A DNA stretch of 38,195 nt, from positions 1 through 38,195 of the forward strand of contig QZWS01000030.1 in assembly GCA_004114245.1 (NCBI GenBank), in the 5' to 3' direction. This stretch comes from Zoopage sp. CT-All (Eukaryota; Zoopagomycota; Zoopagomycetes; Zoopagales; Zoopagaceae). A model generated the notes under the pieces. The model worked only from the letters and a program-made list of their open reading frames with translations, was not told where the DNA came from and ran no database searches. Shown here in pieces: positions 10,158-20,694 of this stretch. Position numbers and translations under genes: made by a program. The number at the start of each line of letters is the position of its first letter. Positions within the stretch are counted from its first letter, which is position 1.

Positions 10158-11091
10158 ATGCCGCTTCGCCTCAAGGTGCTGGCCGGCACGACGCACGCCA
10201 ACCTGCGCCACATCAGCCCTAACGACGAACTCCACCCCATCCGCATAGACTCGGATTGCTTTCGTGGCGAGCTGCGCGTGCGCATCAAGAACTTTTCTGG
10301 AGCGCACCCGCCCCCATCCGCCGCCGCGCCACGCCCGCGCCGCCTTGCCAACTCGACTTACTTTGCCACCAACACCACCTGCACCTACTCCATTGACTTT
10401 CGCGGCCAGTTCTTGGTGCCCGGCATCACGTTTGACGATCTCGTGTTTGGCAACATTTTCGAGAAACCGCTGCGGCTGCCCCCGGGCGCGGGGCTGGGGC
10501 TGCGGGTGGTGAAGAAGTTCATAGATCCGGGGCTGGAGGCGGATCTCTGGTGCGCCGAGCCCTGGGCCCGTAGCCCCGTGATTGTCACCATGAATGCGGT
10601 CACCGTGTCGCCCCTTGCGGATACCGCCGTCGCAGGCACGAGCGCCGAGGCGTCGCAGTCCTGCAAACCGCTGGTTGAGGCAAACACGCTGAAGCGCGCA
10701 GATGGAACGCCGGTTGGTGATGTGGCTCAACGCAAGAAGTACTACTCCAAGGCCGTCGCGCGCCAGGCGGCAACCTACGCCACAGACTGCATCTACGGAT
10801 TTGATTTTTGCAACGGGATGGCTGATTTTAATGAGTTTGCGGTGCGCATACCTGGGTGGGGCTACGTCTCGGTGCTCCCGCTATGGGATGGGCAGGTAAG
10901 CATTGCAGCAGCCATCTTTACCTGTCGATGCTCATCGCCGGCATTTATAGAGTCTCAAGTATGTGCTCGAGACCAAGGATCGGAGGCACACGGTGTTTGT
11001 AGTTGAGTTTCAGCTGGTGGACGTTGCAGACACCGGGGATGAGGCCAATGCTGGTATTGCCCAAGTGCCGGCGCCAGTGGCCATTAGGTAG
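10158..11091 (+). CDS. DUF1769 (UPF0590-like) protein, intracellular copy A
   Basis: Two exons: 10158-10895 and 10951-11091, with a 55-nt intron of normal type (GTAAGC...TAG); product 292 aa. It matches the fungal DUF1769 pattern: an N-terminal strand LRLKVLAGT, RVRIKNF, an STYF block, YSIDFRGQF, DDLVFGNIF, FIDPGLEADL, EPWARSPVIVTMN, then a C-terminal block ending in FVVEFQLVDV after the intron. The family's function is unknown. Unlike the next two genes there is no signal peptide: the protein starts MPLRLKV, directly at the domain. ATG 10158 was chosen because the frame upstream has no ATG. It is the first of three tandem family members within 4 kb. The last intron falls at the same protein position in all three. 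Confidence 0.88.
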
Positions 11092-11451
11092 CTAGGAAGT
11101 GGCTGTTGCCGAAGGCAGCGATCATTTGGCGGCTGGTTGCTTGTTCTATCTCGATAAAATCGATAGACATTAATAACTGCTGGTCACATCGTCTGGAGAG
11201 AGTTTAATGCCTGTATTAAGGTCGGACATCAGCGCATTTGATTTATATATATATTCTGTGGCTTGCTAGCTTCGCTGTCAGCCACAGCGTCAAGGCAACC
11301 CACCAAGCGGCAATGGGTATTTTATCTACATGCAGGACAGACTGGTGGTATAAATATTCTTGACTGCTCGCCACGCCCAAAAAATTGCAATAAAACAATT
11401 CGACTCATCAGCCGCACTCCACACTCCGCATTTAAACCGCAGCCAACAATC
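11092..11451 (+). promoter_or_regulatory. Intergenic region with TATA-like box, upstream of DUF1769 copy B
   Basis: No gene is seen in these 360 bases. They are more AT-rich than the coding DNA around them. A TATA-like sequence TATAAATA lies at 11349-11356, about 100 bases before the ATG of copy B, and a TATATATATA run lies near 11245. Just downstream of copy A, 11146-11166 holds an imperfect inverted repeat (CTATC...GATAG). Promoter and 3'-end roles are inferred from position. Confidence 0.4.
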
Positions 11452-12553
11452 ATGTTCATCCACAGTCACTGCATTTCACTGCTTTTGTGCATTGTGCTTG
11501 CCTTGGGGAGTGGAATTGAAGCCGTAAGTGTTTGTCCAAATTATTTCGCCTGCTTTCCTTACTCCCACGACTGCTATTCCTTTAGTCCACCTCATATGTG
11601 CCCGATTATCGCATCAGAATCTCTGCCGGTACGTCGGAGGGCAACTTGGTGCAGATCAGTCCAAATGACGATGAAAACCCGGTGTTGATCAACACCCAGA
11701 CATTCAGTGGCCAGCTCCGCATCCGCATCAAGAGATACGGTGGCATCCATCCACAGCCCTCTCTGTGGTCTATGGAGACGGCTAAGGGAAGGGCACGGAG
11801 GCTGGCCCACTCTGCGTATTTTAGGGTGGATCAAGACAGCACGTTTTCCTTCGACCTTCGCGGGCGATTCCTCAAAGCAGTTGGACCTGACAACCTTTAT
11901 TTCGGGAACGTGCTCCGCAATCAAGTGACTATTCCATTTCTACAGATCATCATTGACGCAGTCAAATAGGACGCCAAGCCAGGCTTGGAGGAAAAATTTG
12001 ATGTTGAGCAACCATGGGTTCGTAGTTACGCTGTTGTGGCCATGAAAACGATTGCCGTATCACCAGTTCTTCCCAAGGCGTGGCGTAGAAGGGAAATTCC
12101 CGCAGCATTATGGATGCCGTATCTGGCGACGAAACCGTCGATGCCGCTGACAGAAACGGTTTGTAAATTTGACTGGAGTGAATTCCAAGGAGCAACGGAC
12201 AAGGATCGCAGGTGCAATCGCAAGAGTTATTTTATGAATCCCGTCAATCGGCAGGGTCGGAAGTTTGATCTCGACCGCGTCTACGGGTTCGATTATGCCA
12301 ATGCCAACCTGAACTTTAAGGATTGCGTTGTGAATTTGCCCGAGCCTAGCCGCGAAAGCGTCCCCTTTTTGCCATCTTGGGATCTCTGTGCTCTGCAACA
12401 TGCGCTTGAGAGGAAGGATCCACAGGCATGTTTTTTTGGCATCTTATTTTGCTGATTGAAGGATAGAGCATCCTTTTTGTCATGGCCACCAAGGAGGAGA
12501 CTATATTCGTCATCAAGCTCGAGCTTGTCAATATTGCCAAAGAGATCTACTAG
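11452..12553 (+). pseudogene. DUF1769 copy B, secreted type, with in-frame TAG
   Basis: Inferred exons: 11452-11523, 11586-12425, 12467-12553. Exon 1 encodes a signal peptide (HCISLLLCIVLALGSG). Exon 2 carries the DUF1769 pattern (RIRISAGTSEGN, SFDLRGRFL, EQPWVRS). Exon 3 ends in the conserved FVIKLELVNI. The last intron uses a GC donor (CAG|GCATGT). Inside exon 2 a TAG at 11967-11969 interrupts the frame, exactly where copies A and C read through (between DAVK and DAKPGLEE). No frameshift accompanies it and the downstream half is well conserved. This is either a very recent pseudogene, a readthrough stop, or an in-frame 45-nt intron 11925-11969 (GTGACT...TAG) that would delete a conserved segment. 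Without the stop the product would be about 332 residues. Confidence 0.6.
12426..12466 (+). other. GC-AG intron in DUF1769 copy B
   Basis: This is a 41-nt intron with donor GCATGT and acceptor TAG. Only the GC donor gives the phase that continues into SILFVMATKEETIFV, the segment shared with the other two copies. The nearest GT donor would create a stop codon. Confidence 0.75.
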
Positions 12554-13022
12554 TAACCAGTGTATCCTCCAGAAAGGCACAGATGAGCTCCAAGGCATGA
12601 CTTGGTGGGCCGTGGCAGTAGTAGTGAAGCCATGGTCAGTGCAGATGATTATATTGACATTCTTATTTTGCTGCATTACTGTTCACACTGTACTTGTAAT
12701 ATGAAGATACCTTGTCACTGACTATTGTACCAGTGGCTAACCTCCCTACTATTGTGTTCAAGTTAGGAAAACTTTTCTTTCTTGTATTATAGTAGAAAAA
12801 TACATTAACTTCTATCGATTCAGCTCCCCACTGCCCAGCATCACATTCACAATTCATATGAGGTAATTAAGGCTGTTGTAATTGTCATTCCCAAATCACC
12901 TGTAGTCGAGGCGCAGGAGCAAGGGCGTCAGTAGTTATGTGACTCGGCGAACTGCTCGCACCGTCACCAATTTTCTCTTACCTCGCCGCATCTCGCCGCC
13001 CTCGCCGCCACGATCAACAATC
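12554..13022. other. Intergenic region between DUF1769 copies B and C
   Basis: These 469 bases hold no credible gene. The sequence is AT-rich in its first 300 bases, and the frames there are short and lack family resemblance. The last ~20 bases before the ATG of copy C (ending CAACAATC) match the leader of copy B, which suggests the promoter-proximal part was duplicated with the gene. No TATA box is clear. Confidence 0.4.
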
Positions 13023-14199
13023 ATGCCCACCTATAGACACTGCATTTCACTGCTTTTGTGCGTCGCGCTTGTTGCTGCAGGACCTGCGCATGCGTCAAAG
13101 TCAAAGAAGGAGAAGCAGGTGAAGCAGGTGGTGTACGTCAACTATACCCCACCGCCTATGCCCACTCGTATTGGTCCTCCTAAAATGATGACGCCCTCCG
13201 TCCAACTTACACCTACCGTTGCTGCCTCTGTCCAACTTCCGCCTGTCTGCCTCCTCAAGATCTCCGTCGGCACGCCGGAAAGTGAGATGGTGCAGATCAC
13301 ACCAAATAACGATCACGACCCAGTACGGATCAGTCCACATGGCAATGGCCGCATGCACGTCAAGTCATCTCTCTTTAATGGCGAGTTCCGCCTCCGCTTC
13401 CGCAAGAAGGGTACTCATCCGCCATCTTCCTCGTTGACTACGGAGACGCCAGAGGAACGGACACAGAGGCGGGCCAGTTCAGAATACTTTGTGGTGGAAA
13501 ATGTGAACATGGTTTCCTTCGACTTTCGCGGGCGGTTCCTCAAGGAATTCGGATTTGACGACCTTTATTTCGCCACCGTACTCAGCGCACCAGTGGATTT
13601 TCCCTTCTTACAGCCCCTCTTTGAGATTGGCAAAGGTAGAATCGACCCAGGCATGCAGGGAAACCTCAATGCTGAGCAACCATGGATTCGCAGTCCTGTT
13701 GCTGTGACCATGAGAACGATTACCGAATCGCCTGCTCTTCCCAAGAACCTGCTTGGGATGCCATATCAGAAAACTGAAGCATCGAGGCCACTGACAGAAT
13801 CGATTCGTAAATCTGACGGAAGTGAATTCCAAGGGGCAACAGACAAAGAGCGCAGGTGGAACCGCAAGCATTATTTTGCAAATCCCGTCAATCTGCATGG
13901 TCGAAAGTTTAACCCTGATAATTTCTACGAGTTCGATTTTGCCAACGAGTTTATGAACTTCGACGAATGCTCTATAAATTTACCCAAGGAGAAATTCGGA
14001 AGCATTCCTTTCTTGCCACCTTCAATCTCTGTCCTGCCATTTGTCAATAAAGAAAATCCGCAGGCGAGTCTCCTTCGCATATTTATTTATCTTGCTGATT
14101 GATCGATAGAGTGTCACTTTAATGCTGACTACGGGAAAATGGGATGTTGTATTCGCCATCAAGATCGAGCTCATCAAAGCCAGGGAGGCCCGCCAGTAG
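13023..14199 (+). CDS. DUF1769 copy C, predicted secreted
   Basis: Two exons: 13023-14063 and 14110-14199; product 376 aa. The signal peptide (HCISLLLCVALVAAGPAHA) is followed by a Lys-rich linker and ~45 Pro/Thr/Val-rich residues that copies A and B lack. The DUF1769 domain then runs LLKISVGTPES, FNGEFRLRFR, SFDFRGRFL, RIDPGM, EQPWIRSPVAVTMR and YEFDFANEF. The last intron has a GC donor (CAG|GCGAGT...TAG, 46 nt). Splicing restores VVFAIKIELIK, which aligns with the ends of copies A and B. If the GC intron were kept, the protein would end 13 residues later. ATG 13023 was chosen because it begins the signal peptide, and its first codons share an identical 24-base stretch with copy B. Confidence 0.85.
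14064..14109 (+). other. GC-AG intron in DUF1769 copy C
   Basis: This is a 46-nt intron with donor GCGAGT and acceptor TAG, at the same protein position as the GC-AG intron of copy B and the GT-AG intron of copy A. The alternative GT four bases on gives an unrelated frame. Confidence 0.75.
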
Positions 14200-14374
14200 C
14201 TTGACCGTACGTTGGCGCTTTACGTTAGATCTCATGCAATCGCAGCGTTTGCTTAATGCATCACGATTACAAGGATTCATTTGTACTGCGCCATCTCGCG
14301 CACTACATTTGGGACATAATACGTGTCCTTGGAAGTGAGCGATGGCAGGCATCATATTTTGCACCAGTCTATAA

Positions 14375-17300
14375 TCACACCTTGACAAAATTGCGCCGAG
14401 GTTTGATGTACAAGATTCCCGTGTCCTCCATTGCCGTCGGACCAGTGATGCCGAAGCCCTTGGTGCCTGCTTCGGTGTCGATGCTTTGTCGTGGTGCCTG
14501 GGCAATTCGATCCTTCACCCACACCTCTTTCCCCATCATAACCACCAACACCTCGCCTCCACCGCCGGATTCGCCCTGCTCCACGCGGAGCCTAGGCATT
14601 CTGCATCTACCACCACGCACAGGGTAGAGATTCCACCGAAGGACGCGCTCTGCTCCTGGAGGAATACGAACACGCACTTGCTTATAGCCTGACCAGACAA
14701 AGCCAATGGCGTCGGCCGATGTGCTGGCTTGTCCATCTGTATCAAGATAGACGGTGATATCTTGCGTACGCCGGGAAGAGCGGTTCCAAAGTGTGTATGC
14801 GATCGGGAACGCCTCGTCCGTGTGGCCGAAAGCAGGAAGCTGCGGAATCACTACAAGCTCTGACGGAAGAATCTGCAGTCCAGGAATCGTGACCGTCGAC
14901 CGCGTAAACGGAATTGTGCTTCCAGCCATTTCAGTCTCTTCAAGGCGCCTGCGCCAGATGATCTCAAGCTGGCCAGGCGATATACAATTCGGAGCAAGTG
15001 GCTTGGATTCATCGTAGGTGGCATCTGCTACGCTTCGCGTGAACATCATGTTCGTGTGAAACGTTTGTCCGGTGGACCATGTCTGCGGCCTAAACTGAAT
15101 GTCTTGCGGAGACTCCTCGGCTGTGGAGGAGGCTACAAGTTCGAGTCGCGACAGATCATCGGCTGCAGACTATCGATGATGGAAATCAACATGCTCAGTC
15201 TGATCTTGGGCTTACCGCTGGAATGTAGTCGACGGAACTCACATCAATCGACCATGGGCCAATCAGTCGGATTTTCGACAAGAGCGTGTAGATCACTGTC
15301 TCCTCGAGCCGCACTGGCATAATCAAGCCTCCCTCGGTATCGATGCCCTCGATGTTCTCCCGCCAGCCCATGGAAGGCCCGCCCGCGGTTGGACCGACAG
15401 GATAATAGTCAAAGCTAGCATCGAATGGTGCTACAACATTCATGGTCCGCAGCAGTTCATGCTCATACGAGTCCTCTGACAACAGCGATGACACAGGCCG
15501 GTATCGAATCTATTACGTTACGACTTTGGCATGGACTGGCAAAACTCGACCGCTACCTTGGTAATGAGAACTCGATCGCCAGGCACGTCAGTTGCACAGA
15601 AAAACATGGTCACGCTGCGGGTTGCGCCAGCTTCAAGAACGCCCAAGTCTTCGTCCGCAATTCGTCCGGTGGGACTGGCATCCATGGCGGGCTCCAATCC
15701 AACATAATCGGTGGCACCAGATAAATCTGCAACGGGTCAGATCTGTCCAATCGAATTCAAGGCCTACTCAGGGTCCCCGGATGTCTAGCTTCCGCTTCAG
15801 CAAGCCATACTTGGATCGGTTCCGGCTCAGAATTCGTTAGGACAAGGTGCATGGTAAACTGCTCTTGAAGATACACCGGAGCGGTGTACTTGAGAAGCAC
15901 GTCGAGTTTGGGCTGTCGTCGGCTTATCCTATCAAGCATAAAGCGACGTTGATGTCGACGATGGGCGCAGACCTGGCAACCGAGTGATTGAGGGCGGCAT
16001 TGAGAGATACTATAGATTTCTCGGCGCCATGCTCGCAGTCCACAGTAACGTTCATCCATCGCGGCGACAAAGTCGACAGTGCGCGGTCGCCAATCTTAAA
16101 GACAAGCTCCAGTTCCCATTCGGCAGCCGTAATATACGCCGACACAGAGCAGACTTTGATCTCGCCGGGCTCTTTCACATCCAAGTCGCCCTCGATCCAA
16201 ACCTCGCTTCCGCGACTGATTAGCAAATCGTTTTCCCGAGCGAACGCATCATCGCCAGCGCTCCAGGCAATTCCCTTCGCATCAATGTATCGGACCTTGC
16301 CTCGTTCACGCTCGTGACAGGCGTTAATAACGTGGCGATACGCCGGACGGTTGAACAAAATCTCGATGCGATCAAATTCTATTGGCATGGGCGGCGACTC
16401 ATAGCTCGGATGTAGCAAAATTTGGAAAGGCAGCCGCGTGTTCAAGTGACCTTGAACACGACGGAAAACAGCATCGCAGGTCACTAGCCAAAATCAGCGA
16501 GACGCGCAAGAATACACCCAACGCACAGAAGGAGCTGATTTGGTCCATATCCACGCGGGCCTTCTTCAGCTGACCAGCATCTGAGCTGTTTTTGCTGCCG
16601 GCGCCGCCATCATCGTCGCCAAAACGACCCTTTATATGCGTCGGCATGCAAAGAGATACTATTGGCGACAAACGTTAAGCAAGTCCATGAGCTCTTGTTG
16701 AATAGCGGCCCTTTCGCCCTCGCTCATATCGATGGTTTCAGACAGTAGCTCGACCTGGTACTCAATAACCTTTTCCCACATGCGGAGGCGCTTGGCACAG
16801 TCAAGGCTACGCTGCAGGATGCTGCGAAGCACGGTGGTCCATTTTTCCTTGCGATAATTCTTCGCAATGCGGTCAAAGAATCTACAAAGATCAGTCAAGT
16901 CCGAACCACTCAGAGGCATGCTTTAGGGCCATGTCGTGCTTGCCCGCTTCGAAATACTCATCGGCAATCTCAGATGCCAGGTAGAGCGTCATGCGGCCTT
17001 GCTTGTGGCGCTTGAAATGTTCGTAGCTTTTTGTAAGCAGCTCGACACAGACGGCGGCGTGATCGACCGAGCGTTCTTGCTCGATCGCATTCTCTTCAAA
17101 CAAATCGCGACGCCCCCGACGCTTGCCGTCATCTTCCAAAGCCTTTCTGAAGGACTTGCGCCGCTCCGTTGCGATGGATGCGGCGGTAAGGTAGTAGAAG
17201 CCGGGATGCTGCAGGAGCATGGTTGGGTTGACGCCAGTCGGTGCGGCCGATCCGCCAAAGCCACCGCCAAATGGACGGTAGTCTGACCCGACTGCCAAAG

Positions 17301-18933
17301 CCGAAGTGTTGAGCGATGATGGATTCGGTAGCTTGAGTCCGAAGCGCATGCCGACGTCGACAAGATCAGCAAAGAGGCGATACTGACGCGACATCCAGGC
17401 GAGATACTCAAAGTGATTTGAGCGTATACCACGATCGTCGTGTACTTGGCGAAATGCCTCTATATGCCGTTTAAGCTGCTGGAGCGCCTCCACGGGGTTG
17501 TCGTTGTACAGGTATATTCTCGTCATCTACCGTGCGTGAAGCAGGGATACATTGATCGGATGCGAACTGTACTCGATAGCTTATGCAGTCTGCAAGCGTG
17601 AGGGCTTCGCTCCAGCGCTGTGTACCACGCCGAAGCACTGCGGCCCCGTCGCCACCCTTGGATCGAGCGGAAAACAACTCCGCAATGGTGCGATGCGCGC
17701 TCTCAAGATGCCTAGCGTGTTTCGTTAGCGCCAACACCAATGCCATAGTAAACGGTACTTCATGGCGGAATCAAGGTCCTGGCGGAATTCAGCAAAGACG
17801 GCCATCTTAAACTCGGCACGTATTTGCCAGACCAAAGGGTGTGGAGCATCTTGCCCAGCTGGGCGGACAGCGTTAGAGCGGCGCTTCTTGCAGCGGCGAG
17901 TGAGATCGCGATAATGCAAAAGCGCCGTCTCGTGCAAACCTTTCTGCAAGCTGAGCATAACTAGGCAGGGAAAGAGAAGAATGAGAGGCCTTACGTTGTG
18001 ATAAAAACCTGAACGTCACCGACATCACCGGGGGCCATCACGAAGAAGCCGGTGCGGGAGTCGAGCTGACACGTACGACGGATAGCTACGAGCCGTTCCT
18101 CGGCAGCCTGGTCCCCGAGATGCGAGCGCTTCAGCACGACTACGGCGGCAAACGTGATATCTGCTCCCGCTGCTCGACGTCTAAGAATTGTGCCAATGAG
18201 ACTGGTTGGCGAAGGACATAGCGCACTTTTGCTCGAGAATTTCCTGGGCTAGGACGTCATCCATCTCACGCTCGCGGGCACTCACCACACCCAATGGGCC
18301 TTGCACAGTGTCGGTATGCTCTGTGCGATCCCACAACAAGAAAATCCCGACCGCGATAGCTGGAATCTCCGTAAGATGGCGCCTCATCCACTGGACGGGA
18401 AGGATGCCGTCTGGGTAAGCGGGTGAGTCGAGATTCAGCGGGCTCAACGGCGATATTTCCGGGCGCTGATTCGGACCAGCCTTTGGCTTGATCGGTACAA
18501 ACTGATGACCCTACCCAACCAAAGCAATAGCCGACTAGAGAGAGTAAACCCAGAAACGCACATGGCTGACGGAAAAGCATCGGTAGAGCTGGTTGCGCCC
18601 GCCAAGCGCATCCCACATCACATCCCGTGGTTTGGCGGTCAGCCCTTGAATCAGCATCTCAATCAGCTTATCGCCGTGCATCACGGATCCCGCGGGTTTG
18701 CTCATTGCAGCGGTGTTGGTTGATGAAGATGTGCGACGATGGTGAGCGGTGGGAGCCAGCGAGGTGCGGCGCGAGGGATGCGTGGCGGACGCGGTTGGTG
18801 TCGTAGGCACGGTGGTTGCCCCGACCACGGGGGTGCCTGGGGCCGACGATGGCGCATCAATGCCCGCGGGTCGGATAATGGCAATGACCGGATGCAGGTG
18901 CTGGAGGAATTCCAGTGGCGGCGGCGGGTCCAT
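14375..18933 (-). CDS. TRAPPC11: TRAPP complex subunit TRAPPC11
   Basis: Thirteen exons: 18933-18562, 18501-18227, 18180-17995, 17950-17759, 17711-17573, 17526-16922, 16881-16674, 16629-16527, 16483-15973, 15928-15768, 15726-15557, 15509-15216, 15169-14375; product 1336 aa (human 1133). TRAPPC11 belongs to TRAPPIII, the Rab1/Ypt1 exchange factor in ER-Golgi traffic and autophagy. The N-terminal region has SPLNLDSPAYPDG and IRRTCQLDSRTGFFV. The foie-gras domain (about residues 275-640) has WQIRAEFKMAVFAEFRQDLD, YNDNPVEALQQLKRHI, HPGFYYLTAAS and FFDRIAKNYRKEKW. The C-terminal gryzun region has GYKQVRVRIPPGAE. The sixth intron uses a GC donor and the seventh an AAG acceptor. A Ser/Thr/Pro-rich insert lies near residues 25-75. 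The first junction (18561) is the least certain, since a GTCAGC donor nearby also fits. Confidence 0.88.
16882..16921 (-). other. GC-AG intron in TRAPPC11
   Basis: This is a 40-nt intron (minus strand) with donor AAA|GCATGC and acceptor TAG. It joins HDMALK to FFDRIAKNYRKEKW, the expected foie-gras sequence. The only nearby GT donor gives a 25-nt intron and a stop codon. Confidence 0.7.
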
Positions 18934-19035
18934 CGCGGTAATCACGGGAAAAGGGTGTGCTGCGCTTCTCTGGCCATACGTGCTCTGCTGCTCAGTGGTA
19001 AGCACGGAACTGTCGCTCGCGACTCTCTGTATCAG

Positions 19036-20329
19036 TCAGATCGCCGGCTTACAGCTGTCAACGTCCCACCCATCTACCACGCCTGGGGGGACACTCACCC
19101 ACGAGAACCAGCCACACCCTCGCCCCATCTGTTGAGCGCCCATTTGACACGCACGAAAGTACCGATGGCCGGCCCCGGTGCCATTCTTCACGCATCGAAT
19201 GATTCCTGGTGCGCCACACCGGCATCGATTCGCGGCAATATCACCAATATGTGTGGACCATTCGGGGCGGTACATTCGAAAGGTGAGATTGATTCTTGTG
19301 GCACCGCTTATCGCATGCATTCGCACGACGCGCTCGGTGGGAATGCAGTGCTGGAACAGCTCCTGACACGGCGGGTGCATGATGATGAGCGAGTTGTGCG
19401 GCAGCTGAATCGATACCGTTCCTCGCGTATATCCATCGCTGCCAGAGTCAACGACGCGTTTCATGCGAAATGAGCGTGTGGCGCCGAGAGTGAGCGAGGC
19501 GATTGTCGGCCGTGGTCCGATCTCACATAGTTTATCGGCATGCCATCCGATGCTTTCTTGGGCACCAGTATAGCGATTCGCCACAGCTGCGTTCGGCCAC
19601 CATTCTCCCGGATGCTCACATAAATGCCTTCAGAGTATGTCAAGTTGTGGCTGAATGGATGCTGGCTTACTTGGGGTATTTACCCATGGCAGAATTGACG
19701 ATGGGTGCAATGATCGACCGGGCAGCCTCCAGCCCCTCCGAAAACGCCAGGCACCCATCCAATCTTTTTCCATCGAACCAAAACTCATGCTCCCTACCTC
19801 TGGCTTCATCCTGCGTCTTGTCGTAGTAGAACGCCGCGGGGTGCGAAGACTCGACCAGCCGCTCGAACAAGTACCACTTGTGCCGCGTCCAGGACTCTGA
19901 TTCCGCCAGCACACTCTGCAGAGCTCGGGCGGCCAGGTCCTTATCCAAGACGTTAAGAATCAGGGTACAGGGGACCAGTCTGGCGACATCCTGGGGGGTA
20001 TACGCGTGGATGACGCGTAATCGACTGCGCGGCTGCGACGCGATTTTGGGCGTCGATGCCAAGCCAGACGAACCGCAGACCCCGGGAGCATCCTCTGCTA
20101 TTCGCTTGCGTTTACGGGGCTCGAAAATCCCACCTGCAGGCCGCTGGGTGGGGGATGCGGGGGCGGCATCCTTGTTCGACGCGTTGGCCGACATCTGCGC
20201 GAGGAGGCGACCTGCAGCGGTGTTCACGTCTCCAGCCGCACGGCACAGCGCTTGTCGCAGAACGCGCTCGTCGACACTGGGGAATGTCTGGGAAAGCAGC
20301 AAGAGGTTGGACTCCTCGGCTGGGGACAT
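19036..20329 (-). CDS. CUE-AlkB-GRF zinc finger dioxygenase
   Basis: Two exons: 20329-19671 and 19627-19036; product 416 aa. Three domains appear in order. A CUE ubiquitin-binding domain lies near residues 8-45 (LSQTFPSVDERVLRQAL). An AlkB-type 2-oxoglutarate/Fe(II) dioxygenase has WWPNAAVANRYTG, the iron pair HAD (249-251), a distal His in LFQHCIP and the 2-oxoglutarate-binding RINLTFR. A C-terminal GRF zinc finger has CRCG...C...C...CGWFSW. AlkB enzymes remove alkyl groups from nucleic acids, and GRF fingers bind DNA or RNA ends, so a DNA or RNA repair role is inferred. The 43-nt intron (GTAAGC donor) ends in AAG, which is unusual but needed for PNAAVANRY to follow. A GTGAGT after FSW could be another donor, but the next acceptor would fuse the frame to TRAPPC11, so I end the gene at 19036. 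Confidence 0.85.
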
Positions 20330-20694
20330 CCGAGGCGGCGATGTGGCGATGGCGGAGTTGGCAGCGACAGCGTGGCCACATCAGCGCTGGACACCCACCA
20401 CGCTCAGGGATCATAGATGTCAGTGCATTTGCAGCAATTGATCTAGGCTTGTGGTTTGAGGCAAGAATAGGGGGAGAACACGTCAGAGGAGGGGAGGACA
20501 CGTCAGAGGAGGGGGAGGCATTGGGGTACTTCTACTGAGAATCCAAGGACAGCATCTAGGATTAAAGGCAGAGACAGAAACAACAATAGCAATGCGAGGA
20601 AAGGATGATAGTGAGGTATCGCCCTATGCATATGCTTTCGTATGCGTTTCACCTGGTAAATATCACCTCAAGCCCAGTCAGCATCTGCCACACT
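20330..20694. promoter_or_regulatory. Promoter region of AlkB-like gene with tandem bZIP-type sites
   Basis: No gene is seen in these 365 bases. Two 20-base direct repeats at about 20476-20515 each contain ACACGTCA (20478-20485 and 20498-20505), which reads TGACGTGT on the other strand and contains the CRE half-site ACGTCA. They lie 149-176 bases upstream of the AlkB-like ATG. Binding is inferred from motif likeness only. Confidence 0.4.

Noticed and set aside
14064-14102. Unspliced end of DUF1769 copy C
   Set aside because: Reading through gives a hydrophobic tail unlike the family. The GC-AG splice restores a C-terminal block shared by all three copies.
18739-19473. 244-codon plus-strand open frame
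   Set aside because: It is antisense to TRAPPC11 exon 1 and the AlkB-like exon 2, both of which carry conserved domains. The composition is that of a shadow frame.
19651-19670. 20-nt candidate intron in the AlkB-like gene (GTAAGC to CAG)
   Set aside because: It is far shorter than any other intron here, and it leads into a frame that misses the PNAAVANRYTG motif. The 43-nt AAG-ended intron restores that motif.
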